A stretch of DNA of 64,000 bases, taken from positions 2,824,501-2,888,500 of the forward strand of contig NZ_CP007806.1 of the NCBI RefSeq assembly GCF_000219535.2. The letters are read 5' to 3'. Made by a program: the position numbers and the translations under genes. The DNA is from Brevibacillus laterosporus LMG 15441 (GTDB lineage Bacteria > Bacillota > Bacilli > Brevibacillales > Brevibacillaceae). Under the pieces are notes generated by a model. It did no database searches and was not told where the DNA came from. It saw nothing but the letters and a program-made list of their open reading frames with translations. This document shows positions 44,601 through 59,600 of this stretch, piece after piece; the first letter of the stretch is position 1; each line of letters starts with the position of its first letter.

Positions 44601-47600
44601 CGAGTCTGTTTTATATGGGAAGCGAATAGCTTCTCCCTTCACAGCTTGTTCATAACCACTTGCAATATCCTCAAACAAGACTCTCCACGAAACCCCATCT
44701 ACAACTAAATGATGGATCACAATCAGCAGATGATCTCCATCCTCGCATTGGAATAACCCAAGCCTTAGAAGCGGTCCTTCACTCATGCTGATGCTCGCCT
44801 GCAACTGAATTGCTTTCTCTTCAATCGCTTGAGCGCAGTTGCTCACGTTTTTGAAATCAAAAACATCGAGACTATAGGCTTCCCCTTCACCTACTCCACG
44901 GTACCATGCCTGATATTCGCCTTCAGATTCGCGAATGACCATCCGTAGTGCATCATGGTGTTCCGTGATTTTATCCATTGCTTTATGAAGGGCGGTTTCA
45001 TCAAAGCCTTCTGCCCGGTATAGCATCATCGCTTGGTTATAGTGATCTGAGTCTGCATAGGATTGCTCAAAGAACCAGCGTTGAATCGGAGTTAACAACG
45101 CTTCCCCTATTACTTCTCCTTGATCAGCTATTCTTGTAACCGAATGAATATGCTTGCTTAGCTCCGCTATAGTTGGATAGCTAAATAAATCTTTCATCTC
45201 CAGCTTATAACCTGCCTGCAATAAGCGTGAAGAAACCTGTATAGATTTGATCGAGTCACCGCCAAGATCAAAGAAATTATCCATGATTCCGATTGCTTTT
45301 GTACCCAAAACAGCTTGCCAAATGGAAACCAGCATTCTCTCTGCCGCTGTGCGAGGTTCCACGTATTCGGTTTCATTCTCGATATTTCCATCTGGAATTG
45401 GCAACGCACTACGATCGATTTTTCCATTCGGTGTAAGCGGTAGTTGCTCTACTTGCATGAAATACGAAGGAACCATGAACTTCGGAAGTACTTGTGACAA
45501 AGCTTCTCTTAGCTCACTTGAAGATAGTTTTTGATCTGCTACGAAATAAGCGCACAAATACTTTCTTCCTGCTTGGTCCTCTTGTGCAACGACAACATTT
45601 TCTTTTATCTTCGCGATTTTTAGGAGCTGTGTTTCTACTTCTCCTAATTCAATTCGGTTCCCGCGGATTTTTACCTGATGATCGATCCGACCCAGATATT
45701 CAATATTGCCATTCGGTAACCATCTTACCAAGTCGCCTGTTCGATACATCCGCTCTCCTGCAATAAACGGATTCTCTACAAACTTCTCTGCTGTCAGCTC
45801 TGGACGGTTCAAGTAGCCACGTCCCACACCTTTTCCAGCTATATACAGCTCGCCTGGTATCCCGATAGGCTGCATCACGTTGTTTTCATGTAAAACGTAC
45901 ATGTTAACATTAGGCAACGGTTTACCAATCGGTATATTCATAGCGAAAAGAGAGTCAGTCTGTTCAAAGAAGCTAGAATCAATGCACGCCTCAGTTACCC
46001 CATAGCTGTTAAGAATACGCATGTGCGAGCCAAATCGAGTTAGCAAGGTCGCAAAGGCATCTGGCGGACATTGATCGGAACCAACAATTAGCGTTTTTAA
46101 GGAAAGCACGTCCAATTTGTTGTCATAAATGTAATCCATGAGCGGTACGACAATGGCTGGTGTTGATTCAAAAATAGTAACCTTATGCCCTCTGATTAGC
46201 TCATAGATACTCGCAGGCTCTAATCTGGAATGACTTGGGCATATAATCAATGTTCCGCCATGCAGTAATGCCCGGACATAATCACCTGTAAATACGTCAA
46301 AGGAGAAGCTTGCCCACTGCAATACTGTTGGTCGCTCTTCACCTAATCCATAGGCTACTTTCCAAGCATGGGCCATCGCTGTTAATTGTTGATGCTCAAT
46401 CATGACACCTTTTGGCTTACCTGTAGTTCCAGATGTATAAATCACATAGGCTAAATGATCTGGTCCTTGAATTGGTTTTAGATTGGAATGATCGTGACTA
46501 TATGCTTCTGCATCATCTAGCATAACGATGCTGCCTGTAAAAGCTACACGCTCCCGCAAATGGGTTTGCGTCAGCAGCAGTTTGGCTCCCGCATCCTCGA
46601 GCATATAGCTAATGCGTTCCTCAGGATACTCAGGGTCAATCGGTACATAGGCTGCACCGGCTTTTAAAATCGCAAGAATACCGACTATCATGTCTACTGA
46701 ACGTTCAGCCATGATCCCTACCAATTGATCAGCTCGTACTTCAGCAGCTCTCAATGTATGGGCCAGTTGATTTGCCTTTTCATTTAACTCACGGTATGTT
46801 AGCTGACTTCCCTCATAAACAACCGCTACCTGATCTGGTGCACCTTCTACCTGTGCCTCAAATAGCTGTTGAATGGTCATTGCATGAGGATAATCCATGT
46901 CAGTGTCATTAAATCCTTCTAGGATTTGTGCCTTTTCTGGTACTGTTATTAATTCCAGCTCGTTGACACGAATGTGTGGATTCTGCGCAATTTGCTCCAA
47001 AATGTGTACAAAATGGCCTAGAATCTGTTGAATGCTATCCTGATCATAGACAACTGCATTGTACTCGGAGCAAATATCCATATTTTCTCCTGGAATAATA
47101 GATAGGTTGAAGTCATAGTTGGTTTGTTCCATTATTTGGATATTCGAAATCTCAAAGCCCTCATCATCGCCATTGCCCAACTGCTCAATTTGTTCGCCCA
47201 TTGGATAATTTTCAAACACAATAATATGGTTGATCAAATCTTGTTTTTGTGCAGATAGTCGTTGGATGTCGTATAGCGGATACGTATCAAATGCTTGAGA
47301 TGCTAAAGCCTGCTCCTGACCACGAATCATTACATCCGCAAAAGATTCTTCCTTTGTGCAACGAATACGAACAGGAACTGTGTTGATAAATAGCCCAATA
47401 ATGTTTTCAATTCCAGGAATTTCGGTTGGTCTTCCAGAGACAACACTTCCGAAAACAACATCTTGGCTATCATTATATTTTTGCAAGGTAACTCCCCATG
47501 CTGCTTGTACCAGCGTATTAATTGTTACTTGTGTTTGTTTTGCTATCTGATGCAAACGGCCGGTTAGCTCCTTGCCGAGCTGATGAGTGAACTGCGAAGC

Positions 47601-50600
47601 GGAATAACCCTCAGGTTTGTTTGACATCTTTCCTTTTGGCAGTAAGGTTTGCTGGTTATAACCAGACAGATACTCACTCCAGTAATCTGATGCCTTATCC
47701 TCATCCTGATTTTCCAGCCACTCGATATAGTTGCTATAAGGTGTTATATCTCCAAGCTCGGGTTGCTTATTTCCTCGAATGGCAAAATAGCTGCCAAACA
47801 CTTCTTTTGTCATAAGAGATAAGCACCAGCCATCCATCACGATATGATGGAAGCTCCAGATCAAGTGATACGCTTTTTCATCTGTGCGTAAGATTGACAC
47901 CCGAATGAGTGAATCTTGGGCCAAATCAAAACCTTTCGCCTTATCTTCTACAGCGAAATTAGCGAGATAGGCATCACGCGTTGCCTTATCCATTTGACGC
48001 AAATCTTCATAATAAAGCTCACTCCGTTTGTTTCGATAAGCCACTTGTACGGGTAAGTCCTTTAAGCCATTGTAGAAATTTGTTCGTAATGCAACATGTC
48101 TTTGCGTCAAGATTTCTAAACTTTTTCCAAACGCAATGACATCAAAACTTCCTTTTAAGTCAAATGTCGTTTGTTCAAAGTAAGCTCCAGACGATGGATT
48201 CATCAAACTGTGGAAATACATACCCTTTTGCATCGGTGTCAACGGATAGACGTTTTCAATCTCACCAAGGTGTTGTGTACCCTCCACTAATCGTTCCAGT
48301 TCTTCAATCGTCAGGCCTTTTAATAAAATATCACTTGGAGTCAATTCTGCACGTTCCAAAGCTACGCAGTGTCTAATGACCTCTTGCAAGCTAGAACGTA
48401 ACAGATCAGCGATATGCATAATCGTTTCGTACTGATATTCCTTGCCGTTAAAGCCAATCGTAAGCTCTAATGCACCTTTGGTAATCAAACCATTCATATC
48501 CAGAGTGTATCTGCGTTCCTTATCCTGACTGACAGCTTCGCCACTTGAATAAGGCGAAAATTGCATTTCATTACGCTGTAAATCCTGATCAAATTGTCCC
48601 AAATAGTTAAATGTGATCTCAGGCTCCGCCATGAATGTCATACCGTCTTTAGGTTCAGATAGATATCTAAGAATGCCGTAGCCAATACCTTTTTGCGGAA
48701 TTTGACGCAGTCCCTCTTTAATAGTCTTAATCCGCTGACCGATATGTTGGTTCGCACTGGTTTGTAAAACAACTGGGAACTGACTAGTAAACCAACCAAC
48801 TGTACGTGAAATATCAATATCTGGAACGATAGATTCCCGACCATGGCCTTCTAAATTCACCAATACTTGTTCCGTACCAGTCCACGCATGAATAGCCATT
48901 CCAAGCGCTGTTAATAACAGATCATTAACTTCTGTATTGTAGGCACGATTTGCCTGTTTTAGAAGCTGTTCTGTTTCTTGCTCTGTCCAGCGTATTGTAA
49001 CGATTTGTCCATCTCGTACATATGACTTATCCAGAACCTGATCTTTCGGTATCGGTACCATCTTACTTTGTTCAATTTGATTCCAATAAGCTCGCTCAGC
49101 TTCCATCATCGAACTGTTGGCATAATGAGACAACTGTTCAGCCCAAGTTTGGAAGGAATCAGTTTTTTGAGGGAGACGAATCTCTTGTCCATTCAATGCT
49201 TGTTCGTAACCTGATGCAATGTCCTCAAATAGAATTCGCCAAGAGACACCATCAACGACCAAGTGGTGAATTACGATCAGCAAATGATCACCATCTGAAC
49301 ATTTGAAAAGTCCAAGCTTCAGTAGTGGACCTTCCGTTATGTTGATGCTGCTTTGAATCTCATTTGCTTTCGCCTCTATTATCTGGGCCACTTCACGTTC
49401 GTTTCTCACATCTATTATTTCAAGATTGAATAGCTCTCCTTCATCTATCCCGCGATTCCAAGCCTCAAAACCAACTTCGGTCTCTTTGAAAACCATTCGC
49501 AAAGCATCGTGATGCTCTACAATCTTTTGTATTACTTGACGCAGTACCACTTCATCGAATCCTTGCTCTTGATACAGGGTGACTGCTTGGTTAAAATGGT
49601 GCGGCTCAGCCGATTTTTGTTCAAAAAGCCAGTGATGAATTGGCGTTAGCTTTATTGAACCAACTACTTCCCTTTGGTCTGCGATTTTGCTAACCACTTG
49701 AAGATGCGGACTTAACTGAGCTACAGTTGGATATTTGAACAAATCTTTAATCTCAAGCTTATAGCCTGCTTGAAGCAATCTGGAAGATACCTGAATAGCT
49801 TTGATAGAGTCTCCCCCAAGATCTAGAAAGTTCTCTAAAATACCAATCTGTTGACTTCCCAAGACAGCCTGCCAAATCGAAACCAATGTTTGTTCAACCG
49901 GTGTACGCGGCTCTACATACTCAACTCCTGTTTGCACGCCACCCTCTGGTGCAGGGAGTCCCTTGCGATCAATCTTTCCGTTTGTAGTAAGAGGCATTTG
50001 TTCTAGTTGTATAAAGAACGCGGGAATCATAAAGCTAGGCAATTCCTGAGCCAGTACGTTTCGAATCTCACCCACAGTTACCTGCTTATCTGCTACGAAA
50101 TACGCGCATAGGTGCTTCTGCCCCTCTTGCTCTTCACGGGCAACCACAATAGCCTCTTGCACAGAATCGATTCGTAACAGGTGGGCTTCCACCTCGCCAA
50201 GCTCGATCCGATACCCACGAATTTTCACCTGGTGGTCGATACGCCCTACATATTCAATATTTCCATCCGGTAACCATCTCGCCAAGTCCCCAGTCTTATA
50301 CATCTTCTCTTCTGGAGTAAACGGATTGTCCACGAACTTCTCTGTTGAAAGCTGTGGAAGATGCAAATATCCTCTAGCCAATCCTGTACCTGCAATGCAC
50401 AGTTCTCCAGCTACGCCTACTGGCTGAAGCTGATTGTGCTGATCTAGGATATACACCTGTTTGTTTGCAATTGGTCGGCCAATTGATAGCTCCTGGTCTG
50501 GCTGCGTTATAGATAGTGATGTAGTAACTACACTGCTTTCAGTAGGGCCATATTCATTGCAAATTTCAATCCTCGGGTTCAGTTCCGCCACTTTTTTTAC

Positions 50601-53600
50601 AAGGGAGGCAACAATCTTCTCTCCACCAACTACAATGTTTTTTACTGACAGTAAATCTTGAGGATTTATTGTTTCGACAATTGCCCATAAAAAGCTAGGT
50701 GAGCTCTGGAAATGTGTCATTTGGTGTTGAGTAATTGCTTTTTTGATCGCTTCCGGGTCCTTACTTTCTTCGTCACGCAATACATATACGGTTGAACCAG
50801 ATGCCAGCGGTCCAAATAAATGGGTAAGGAATGGATCGAATACAAATGGAGTTACCATAAGCACGCGATCTTCTAGTGAAAACTGATAAGCGTTTGCCTT
50901 CCAAAGTATTGTGTTGACAATGCTGGCATGTTCTACCATAACACCCTTAGGCTTGCCTGTTGTTCCAGACGTATAGATAACATAAGCCAAATCTTGTGGT
51001 CCATGTATCGCTCTAAGATTAGAAGCTAGTGTCTGGTAGGATGTTTCCTCATCTAACAATAGGATTTTACCTGTAAATGATACTCTCTCCTGTAGATGCC
51101 CCTGTGTCAGGAGTAAAGCAGTTTTCGCATCCTCAAGCATGTAGCTGATGCGTTCCTCAGGATACTCAGGATCAATTGGAACATAGGCCCCGCCAGCTTT
51201 TAAGATGCCTAACACACCGACAATCATTTCTAGCGAGCGTTCAGCCATAATACCAACCAATTGATCGGCTTTTATCCCCTGCTTACGCAATGTTCTTGCT
51301 AATTGATTAGCTCGTGCATTTAGTTCACGATAGGTAAGCTTCTCATGCTCGCAAACAATCGCTATCTGGTCTGGTGTACGTTTTGCCTGACGTTCAAACA
51401 ATTGATGAAGCATGATGTCCTGCGGATAAATCTCTTTTGTATCATTGAACACTGTTAAAATTTGTTCTTTTTCTGCCGCAGTAACCAGTTCTAATTCGTT
51501 CACACGCAATTGTGGGTTAGACGTAATTTGCTCTACGATATGGACAAAATGGCCCTGGATTTGTTCAATGCTAGTTTGATCATATACCAAGGTATTATAG
51601 CCGTAGCAAATCCCCAGCTCTTCCCCAGGCATAATGATCAGGTTAAGGTCATAGTTCGTCTGTTCCACTGTCTCGATATTTCCAATAGCAAATTTGGATT
51701 GTCCAGTGCTTCCCAATTGCTCAATCTGCTGTTCCATTGGATAATTCTCAAACACCATAATGTGATTGATTAAATCCTGTTTTTGTTCTGTGAGCGCCTG
51801 TATATCATAGAGTGGATAGGTATCATACACATTCGATGCCAATGCTTGCTCCTGAATTCTTCTCATTACCTGTGCAGCCGTTTCCTCTGCTTCACAACAA
51901 ATACGGACCGGGATTGTATTAATAAACAATCCAAGAATGTTTTCAACGCCAGGAATGTCAGCCGGTCTTCCAGAAACCACACTGCCAAAGACGGCATCGT
52001 GGTGATTATTGTATTTCTGGAGCATAATTCCCCATGCAGTCTGCATAAACGTATTGATTGTTACTTGATTCTGCTTAGCTGCTTGATCCAATCTCTTCGT
52101 AAGTTCTTTACTAAATGTGAAGTGTAATTTGGTTGCCGCATAAGCTTTGTCTTCCTTACCCTGCTTTCTATCATGTATCAGTAGGGTTTGTTGTTCATAG
52201 CCAGCTAAATACTCGCTCCAGTAACTAGCTGCACTCTCCTGATCTTGGCGTCCCAGCCATTCAATATAATGGCTATACGGTGTTAGGGCAGTATACTCAG
52301 GTTGTCTATTTTCCCGAATTGCATTGTATCCACCAAATACTTCCTTGACCATGATAGACACGCACCAGCCGTCCATCACGATATGGTGGAAACTCCAAAT
52401 AAGGCGGTACTTTTCTTCCTCCATACGAAGAACGGATACACGAATCAAGGAATCCTTGGCTAAATCAAATCCTTTTGCCTTGTCTTCTCTTTTATAATTG
52501 GCTATATAGAAATTACGGGTTGCCGCATCCATTTCGCGTAGGTCCTCATAATAAAGTTCACCATTTTTATGACGATACACCACTTGTATAGGCTGATCTT
52601 TAAAGCCATTGTAAAAATTTGTCCGCAGTGCCTCATGCCGTTGTACCCATGCATCTAAGCTTTTAGCAAACGCGGTGAGATCAAATCTTCCTGTCAAATC
52701 AAAGGATGTTTGCTCAAAGTATGCACCTGAATGAGGATTCATCAAGCTGTGGAAATACATACCCTTCTGCATCGGTGTTAATTCATATACGTTCTCGATT
52801 TCACCTGTTTCTTTCATTCGTTCTACTAACTGATCAAGCTCTTCAATGCTTAGACCAGCTAATAAAACATCACTTGGAGTAAGCTCTGTGCTGTTTCTCG
52901 CCACGCAGTGTGTAATCACATTCTGTAGCGAAGACTGCAATAAGTTAGCTACTTCTTCCATTGTTTCTTTCTTGTATTCTTTCTTACTGTATCTGATGGT
53001 CATCTCCAAGCGACCATTAGAAATCATGCCGTTTATATTTAAAGCGGTTTTCATTTCTAGCTGTTCACTTACAACATCTCCAACAGAATACGGTGATAAT
53101 TGCATCTCATTATTTTGATAGTCCTGATCAAACTGCCCCAGGTAATTAAAGCTGATCTCAGGCTCTAGCTTGAATATTGGATTACCTTGCAGTGCTGATA
53201 AATACCTTAAGATGCCATAGCCAATTCCTTTGTTAGGAATCTGACGCAACCCTTCCTTTACTCCCTTAATTTGTTGAGACAAATTCTTATCGGCTTGTAC
53301 CTCTACAACTACTGGATACTGACTTGTAAACCATCCTACTGTACGAGTGATATCAATATCCCGAACGATGTCCTCTCTACCATGCCCTTCAAGATTTACG
53401 AAGATTTGCTCCATACCTGTCCATGCCTGGATTGTCATACCAAGTGCAGTGAGCAGCAGATCATTTACTTCTGTTCCATATGCGTGATTTGCTTGCTTTA
53501 GCAATTGTTCCGTTTCCTGTTCGGTCCATTGAACGGTAATCATTTCACTATCGCGAACCAGCTTCTTGGCTTGTACATGATCCTTAGGAAGTAATTGCAT

Positions 53601-56600
53601 CTCCATTTGCTCTAGTCGCTGCCAGTACTTTTGTTCGTTCTCCATAGCCGCACTATTCGCATAAAGTGATAACTGTTCAGCCCATGTTTGGAACGAATCT
53701 GTTTTTTGTGGTAATTGAATGGCTATCCCATTCATTGCTTGTTCATAGCCTGTAGCAAGGTCTTCGAATAAAATACGCCATGAAATTCCGTCTACTACCA
53801 AGTGATGAATAACCATTAATAAATGGTCTCCATCTGAGCAATGGAACAAACCAAGTTTCAGAAGCGGACCTTCATTTAGGTTGATACTACTTTGAATTTC
53901 GGTTGCTTTCTTTTCAATCGCTTTGGAGCAATCCGTGTTTCCTTTGAGATCAATCACTTCTAGGGTATATAAATCCCCTTCATCCACTCCACGGTTTCGT
54001 GCTTCGAATCCACTCTCGGTCTCTTTAAATACCATTCGTAAGGCATCGTGATGAGAGACCAGCTTTTGCATAACCTCGCGAAGCGCAGACTCTGTAAATC
54101 CTTGCTTACGATATAACATGTAGGCTTGATTGAAATGATGCGGTTCAACTGGCATCTGCTCAAAGAACCACCGCTGTATCGGGGTAAGTTCTACTTGACC
54201 TACTACTTCCCCTTGATCCGCCATTTTGCTAATCAGTTGGAGACGTGGGCTTAACATCTCTACAGTTGGATATTTAAACAAATCCTTCATTTCCAGCTTA
54301 TATCCGGATTGAAGTAGGCGGGAAGAAACCTGGATTGCTTTGATAGAGTCTCCACCCAGATCAAAGAAATTATCCAAGATACCGACTTGCTGACTGCCTA
54401 AGATTGTTTTCCAAATAGATGCCAACAGTTGTTCGACTTCATTGCGTGGGGCTATATACTCAACCCCAGTGTCTACGTTTCCTTCTGGTGCAGGTAGCGC
54501 TTTACGATCAATTTTTCCATTTGAGGTAAGTGGCATTTGCTCTAATTGCACAAAGTAGCTTGGTATCATGTAATTAGGTAATTCATGAGATAATTCGCCT
54601 CTAAGCTTGGCCATACTCAGCAGGCTTCCAGCAACAAAATAGGCACATAAATGCTTTTGTCCTGCCTCGTCATCTCTTGCGATGACAATAGCTTCTTGAA
54701 CCGTATCTACCTTCAGTAACTGCGCTTCAACCTCACCCAGCTCAATACGGTACCCACGGATTTTTACCTGATGATCAATTCGACCCAAATATTCAATGGT
54801 ACCATCTGACATCCATCTAGCCAGATCGCCCGTTTTGTACATTCGTTCCCCTGCTCTAAAACGGCTGTTCACAAATTTTTCTTCAGTAAGCTCTGGGCGA
54901 TTCAGATAACCACGTGCTAATCCAACGCCAGCGATGCATAGCTCGCCTGCAACACCGATAGGTAGCAAATGACCTTCTTCATCAACAATGTAGATGCGAT
55001 GGTTCTTAAGAGGTCGACCGATAGGCACAACGTTTTCTGACATTGACTCGCGATCATAAGACCATACGGAGGAGCAAATCGTATCCTCAGTCGGACCGTA
55101 GGCATTGAAATACGACACGTGGTCTTTCCATTTCTGTACTAATTCAACAGAGGAAGCGGACCCAGCAGTGATCAGTGTTTTTAAACTAGGCAGATTGCTT
55201 GGCTCCAGATATATTGCATAAGTAGGAGGCAATGCCGCGACAGTTATTTGATTGGAAGTAATATAGTCCTCGAACAAACGATAATTCATAATGACGGAGG
55301 TAGAAGGTATATATAGGGTTCCGCCACAAATAAAGGCTTTGAAAAATTCTGCGCACGCCGCATCAAATGACACGCTGGCAAACTGCACGATTCGATCATC
55401 CGCGCTAAGTCCCAAATTGTATTCAAAATACGTTTTTAAATTGCACAGACCATGATGCTCCACCATAACACCCTTTGGTTTACCCGTAGTTCCAGATGTG
55501 TATATGACATAAGCCAAATCATTTGGTCCAGTAATCGATTCAACATTGGTATCGTCTGCGTTATACACTTTCTCATCATCTAGCATTAGGAGTGTTCCAT
55601 TAAAGGTGATTTGCTCCTGTAAATGGCTTTGGGTGAGCAACAGCTTAGCCCCGGAATCCTCCAGCATATAACGAATCCGCTCTTCTGGATATTCTGGATC
55701 AATAGGAACGTAGGCGCCTCCAGCTTTTAATACCCCAAAGATACCTATTATCATTTCCAATGAACGTTCTACCATGATACCGACTAGTTCGTTTTTCTGA
55801 ATTCCCTCTGCTCGCAGAGTTCGAGCCAGTTGATTAGCTTTCGCATTCAATTCACGATAAGTTAATGGTTTTTCTTCATAAACAACTGCCACTTTATCAG
55901 GGTTTTTCGCTACGTGCTCTTCAAATAACTGGTAAACGGTCTGCGCACTAGGATAGTCAGCCTGCGTATCATTGAACACATTGAGAATCTGCTCCTTCTC
56001 AACAGGTGTTACAGCTTCCAATTCATTTATACGGGCATCTGGATTTTCAATAATTTGCTCCAGCATTTGAACAAAGTGCATCACAATTCGCTTAATGCCA
56101 GCTTCATCAAATACATGTGCATTATAATCCAGCATAAGCTTCATCTCTTCGCCCGGCACGACAGCTATGTTTAAATCATAGTTTGTTTGTTCTGTTACTT
56201 TTACATCTGCAATTGTGAAGTTGGCTTGTTTTCCAATCCCCAACTGCTCCATCTCATGATCGATCGGATAGTTTTCGAATATCATAATATGGTTAATTAA
56301 ATCTTGTTTTTGTTCCGTCAGCCCTTGAATTTTATAGAGCGGATGCGTATCGTAAGCATGCGATTGCAGAGCTTGTCCTTGCACCTTTCGCAATACTTCA
56401 CTTAGCGTATCTGTTCCCTCGCAACGAACCCGAACCGGAATGGTGTTAATAAATAAGCCAATGACACCTTCAATTCCTGCTATATCAGCTGTTCTTCCTG
56501 AAACGACACTGCCAAAAACAACATCGTGATTACCATTGTATTTCTGTAATAAAAGCCCCCATGCAGTCTGCATGAACGTATTAATTGTTACCTGATGCTG

Positions 56601-59600
56601 TTTAGCTACCTGATCCATTCGTTCTACAAGCGTCTTATCAAGAACGTTGATCACTTTCTTAGCAGAATAACCTTCTTTATTTGGATGTTTTTCTTTGGGC
56701 AAAATCGTTTGACCCTCGTATTCTGCCAAATACTCACTCCAGTATCTCGTTTTCTCTTCTTCATTTTGATGCTCTAACCAATCGATGTACTGGCTATATG
56801 GCGTTACAGCTTCCCATTTAGGTTGTCTATTTTGTAGGATAGCAAAATAGCCTTCAAACACCTCTTTGGTCATAATTGGCAGGCACCAGCCGTCCATCAC
56901 GATATGATGGAAACTCCAAACAAAATGGTACGTATCCTCTGTCAATCGCAAAATGGATACCCGCATCAAAGAATCTTCTGCTAAATCAAACCCTCTGCTT
57001 TTATCCTTTTCGGCAAAGCTACTCAGATGTTCCTCACGTTCAGCTTCGCTCATTTCTCGCAAATCTTCATAATATAGTTCACTATTTTTCTGACGGAATA
57101 CAACCTGAATAGGGTCATCTTTTAAACCATTATAAAAATTGGTTCTTAACGTCGCATGCCTTTGGGTAAAGACATCTAGACTCTTCCCAAAAGTGATGAC
57201 ATCAAAGCTGCCCTTTATAGTAAACGTTAATTGCTCAAAATACGCCCCTGAGTATGAATCCATCAGGTTGTGGAAGAACATCCCCTTCTGCATTGGTGTT
57301 AAATAATAAACATTCTCAATTTCACCAATATCTGCGGTCTGTTCTACTAATCGTTCAAGCTCTTCAACTGTCAGGTCTTTTAATAACAGGTCACTTGGTG
57401 TTAGCTCTACCTGTTCTTTTGTCACGCAATGGGCAATTATCTGTTGTAGGCTGGCTTGTAAGTGTTTTGCTAGCTGCTGCATCGTTTCGGTACGATATTC
57501 TTTACTGCTGTAACTAATCGTAAGCTTCAACGATCCATTGGTGACCATCGTATTCAAGTCAAGAGTATAGTTTCTCTTGGCCCGCGGACTCACAAATGCT
57601 CCACTTGAATAATGAGAAAGCTGAAGATCATTATGCTGTAAGTCCTGATCAAATTGCCCCAAGTAGTTAAAACTGATTTCAGGCTCCAAATTGCTTATGT
57701 TCTGCTTCTCGGATTTATCCAAATATCGTAAAATGCCGTATCCTAAACCCTTCTGCGGAATTTGACGCAACATTTCTTTGACCTGCTTAATACGACGAGA
57801 GATTTCCTGATCCCCATCCATTTGGAGCATGACAGGGTACAAGCTGGTAAACCAGCCTACCGTCCGAGTAACATCGATATCTTGATGAATCAACTCGCGA
57901 CCATGGCCCTCTACATTCACCAAAAATTGATGATTGCCCGTCCAATCGTGTAATGCCATTCCTAACGCAGTAAGCAATAAGTCGTTAACTTCCGTGTTGT
58001 AGGCACGATTTGATTGTTTCAATAATTGTTCTGTATCTTGCTCAGTCCATTGAATTTCTACAATTTCACTATCCGCAATGACCGATTGTTCTTGGATAAA
58101 GTCCTTTGGCAAATCTATAGTTGTAACTTGTTCGATTTGCTTCCAGTAAGCTTTTTCACGCTGCAATTCATCACTTTTAGCATAATCAGAGAGTTGCTCT
58201 GCCCACTTTTGGAAGGAATCTGTCTTTTGCGGGAAGCTGATGGTTTCCCCTCGAAGTGCTTGTTCATAACCGCTCGCGATATCTTCGAATAAAATTCGCC
58301 AAGAAACTCCATCAACTGCCAAATGGTGAATAACAATCAGCAGGTGATCTCCTTCTTGACACTGGAATAGTCCCATTTTTAGTAATGGGCCTTCAGTCAG
58401 AGAAATACTGCCTTGAATTTCATTTACTTTCGTTTCGATGAGTCGGGCGCAGTCTATTTCACTTCTCAAATCTATTACTTCAAGACTATACAGCTCGCCC
58501 TCCTCTACCCCTCGATGCCACGTTTCATAACCATTTTCTGTTTCGCGAACAATCATTCGTAACGCGTCATGATGAATGGCGATCTTCTCCATGACCATCC
58601 GAAGCAATGTTTCATTAAAACCTTTTTCCATGAAAAGCATGAAAGCTTGGTTATAATGGTGTTGTTCAACTAGTTTTTGCTCAAAGAACCAGTGCTGAAT
58701 TGGAGTTAATAAGGTAGCCCCTACTACCTCACTCTGATCAGCAATCTTCGTAACTAACTGAATATGTTGGCTTAATTGGGCAATGATTGGATAGGTGAAC
58801 AAATCCTTCATTTCCAGTTTATAGCCTGCCTGAAGCATCCTAGAAGAGATCTGAATAGACTTGATAGAGTCTCCTCCCAGATCAAAGAAATTATCCAATA
58901 CACTAATTTTCTTAGCTCCTAGAACAGCCTGCCAAATGGATACCAATGTCTGCTCTATAGCAGTGCGAGGTGCTACATACTCTACACCCGTTTGGATACT
59001 CTCCTCTGGTGCTGGTAGCATTTTACGATCAATCTTGCCATTTGGAGACAGTGGCATTTTATCCATTTGAACAAAATAGGATGGAACCATATATGTAGGT
59101 AATTCTCGGGAAAGGTCAGCTCTTAGCTCACCTACAGTCAGTTGCTTGTTCGCTACATAATAGGCGCACATTTGCTTTTGACCGCTTGCATCTTCTCTAA
59201 CAATTACCACCGCTTCTTGTATCGCTTCTATTTTCAATAGCTGCAACTCGACTTCGCCAAGCTCAATACGGTAGCCACGGATTTTTACTTGGTGATCAAT
59301 CCGACCCAAATATTCAATATTTCCATCTGGTAACCATCTTGCTAAGTCTCCCGTTCTATACATTCGTTCTCCTGGGGCAAACGGATTTTTCACAAATTTC
59401 TCTTCCGTAAGCTCCGGTCGATTCAGGTACCCTCTAGCTAAACCGACCCCAGCAATGCATAGCTCACCTGCTATCCCAATCGGTTGAAGGTTAACAGAAT
59501 CAGCTTGGACGATGTAAAGTTGGGTATTATATATAGGTTTACCGATTGGAATTGCAGCTAGTTCCTCATCAGTATCACAATCAAAATACGTAACATCTAC

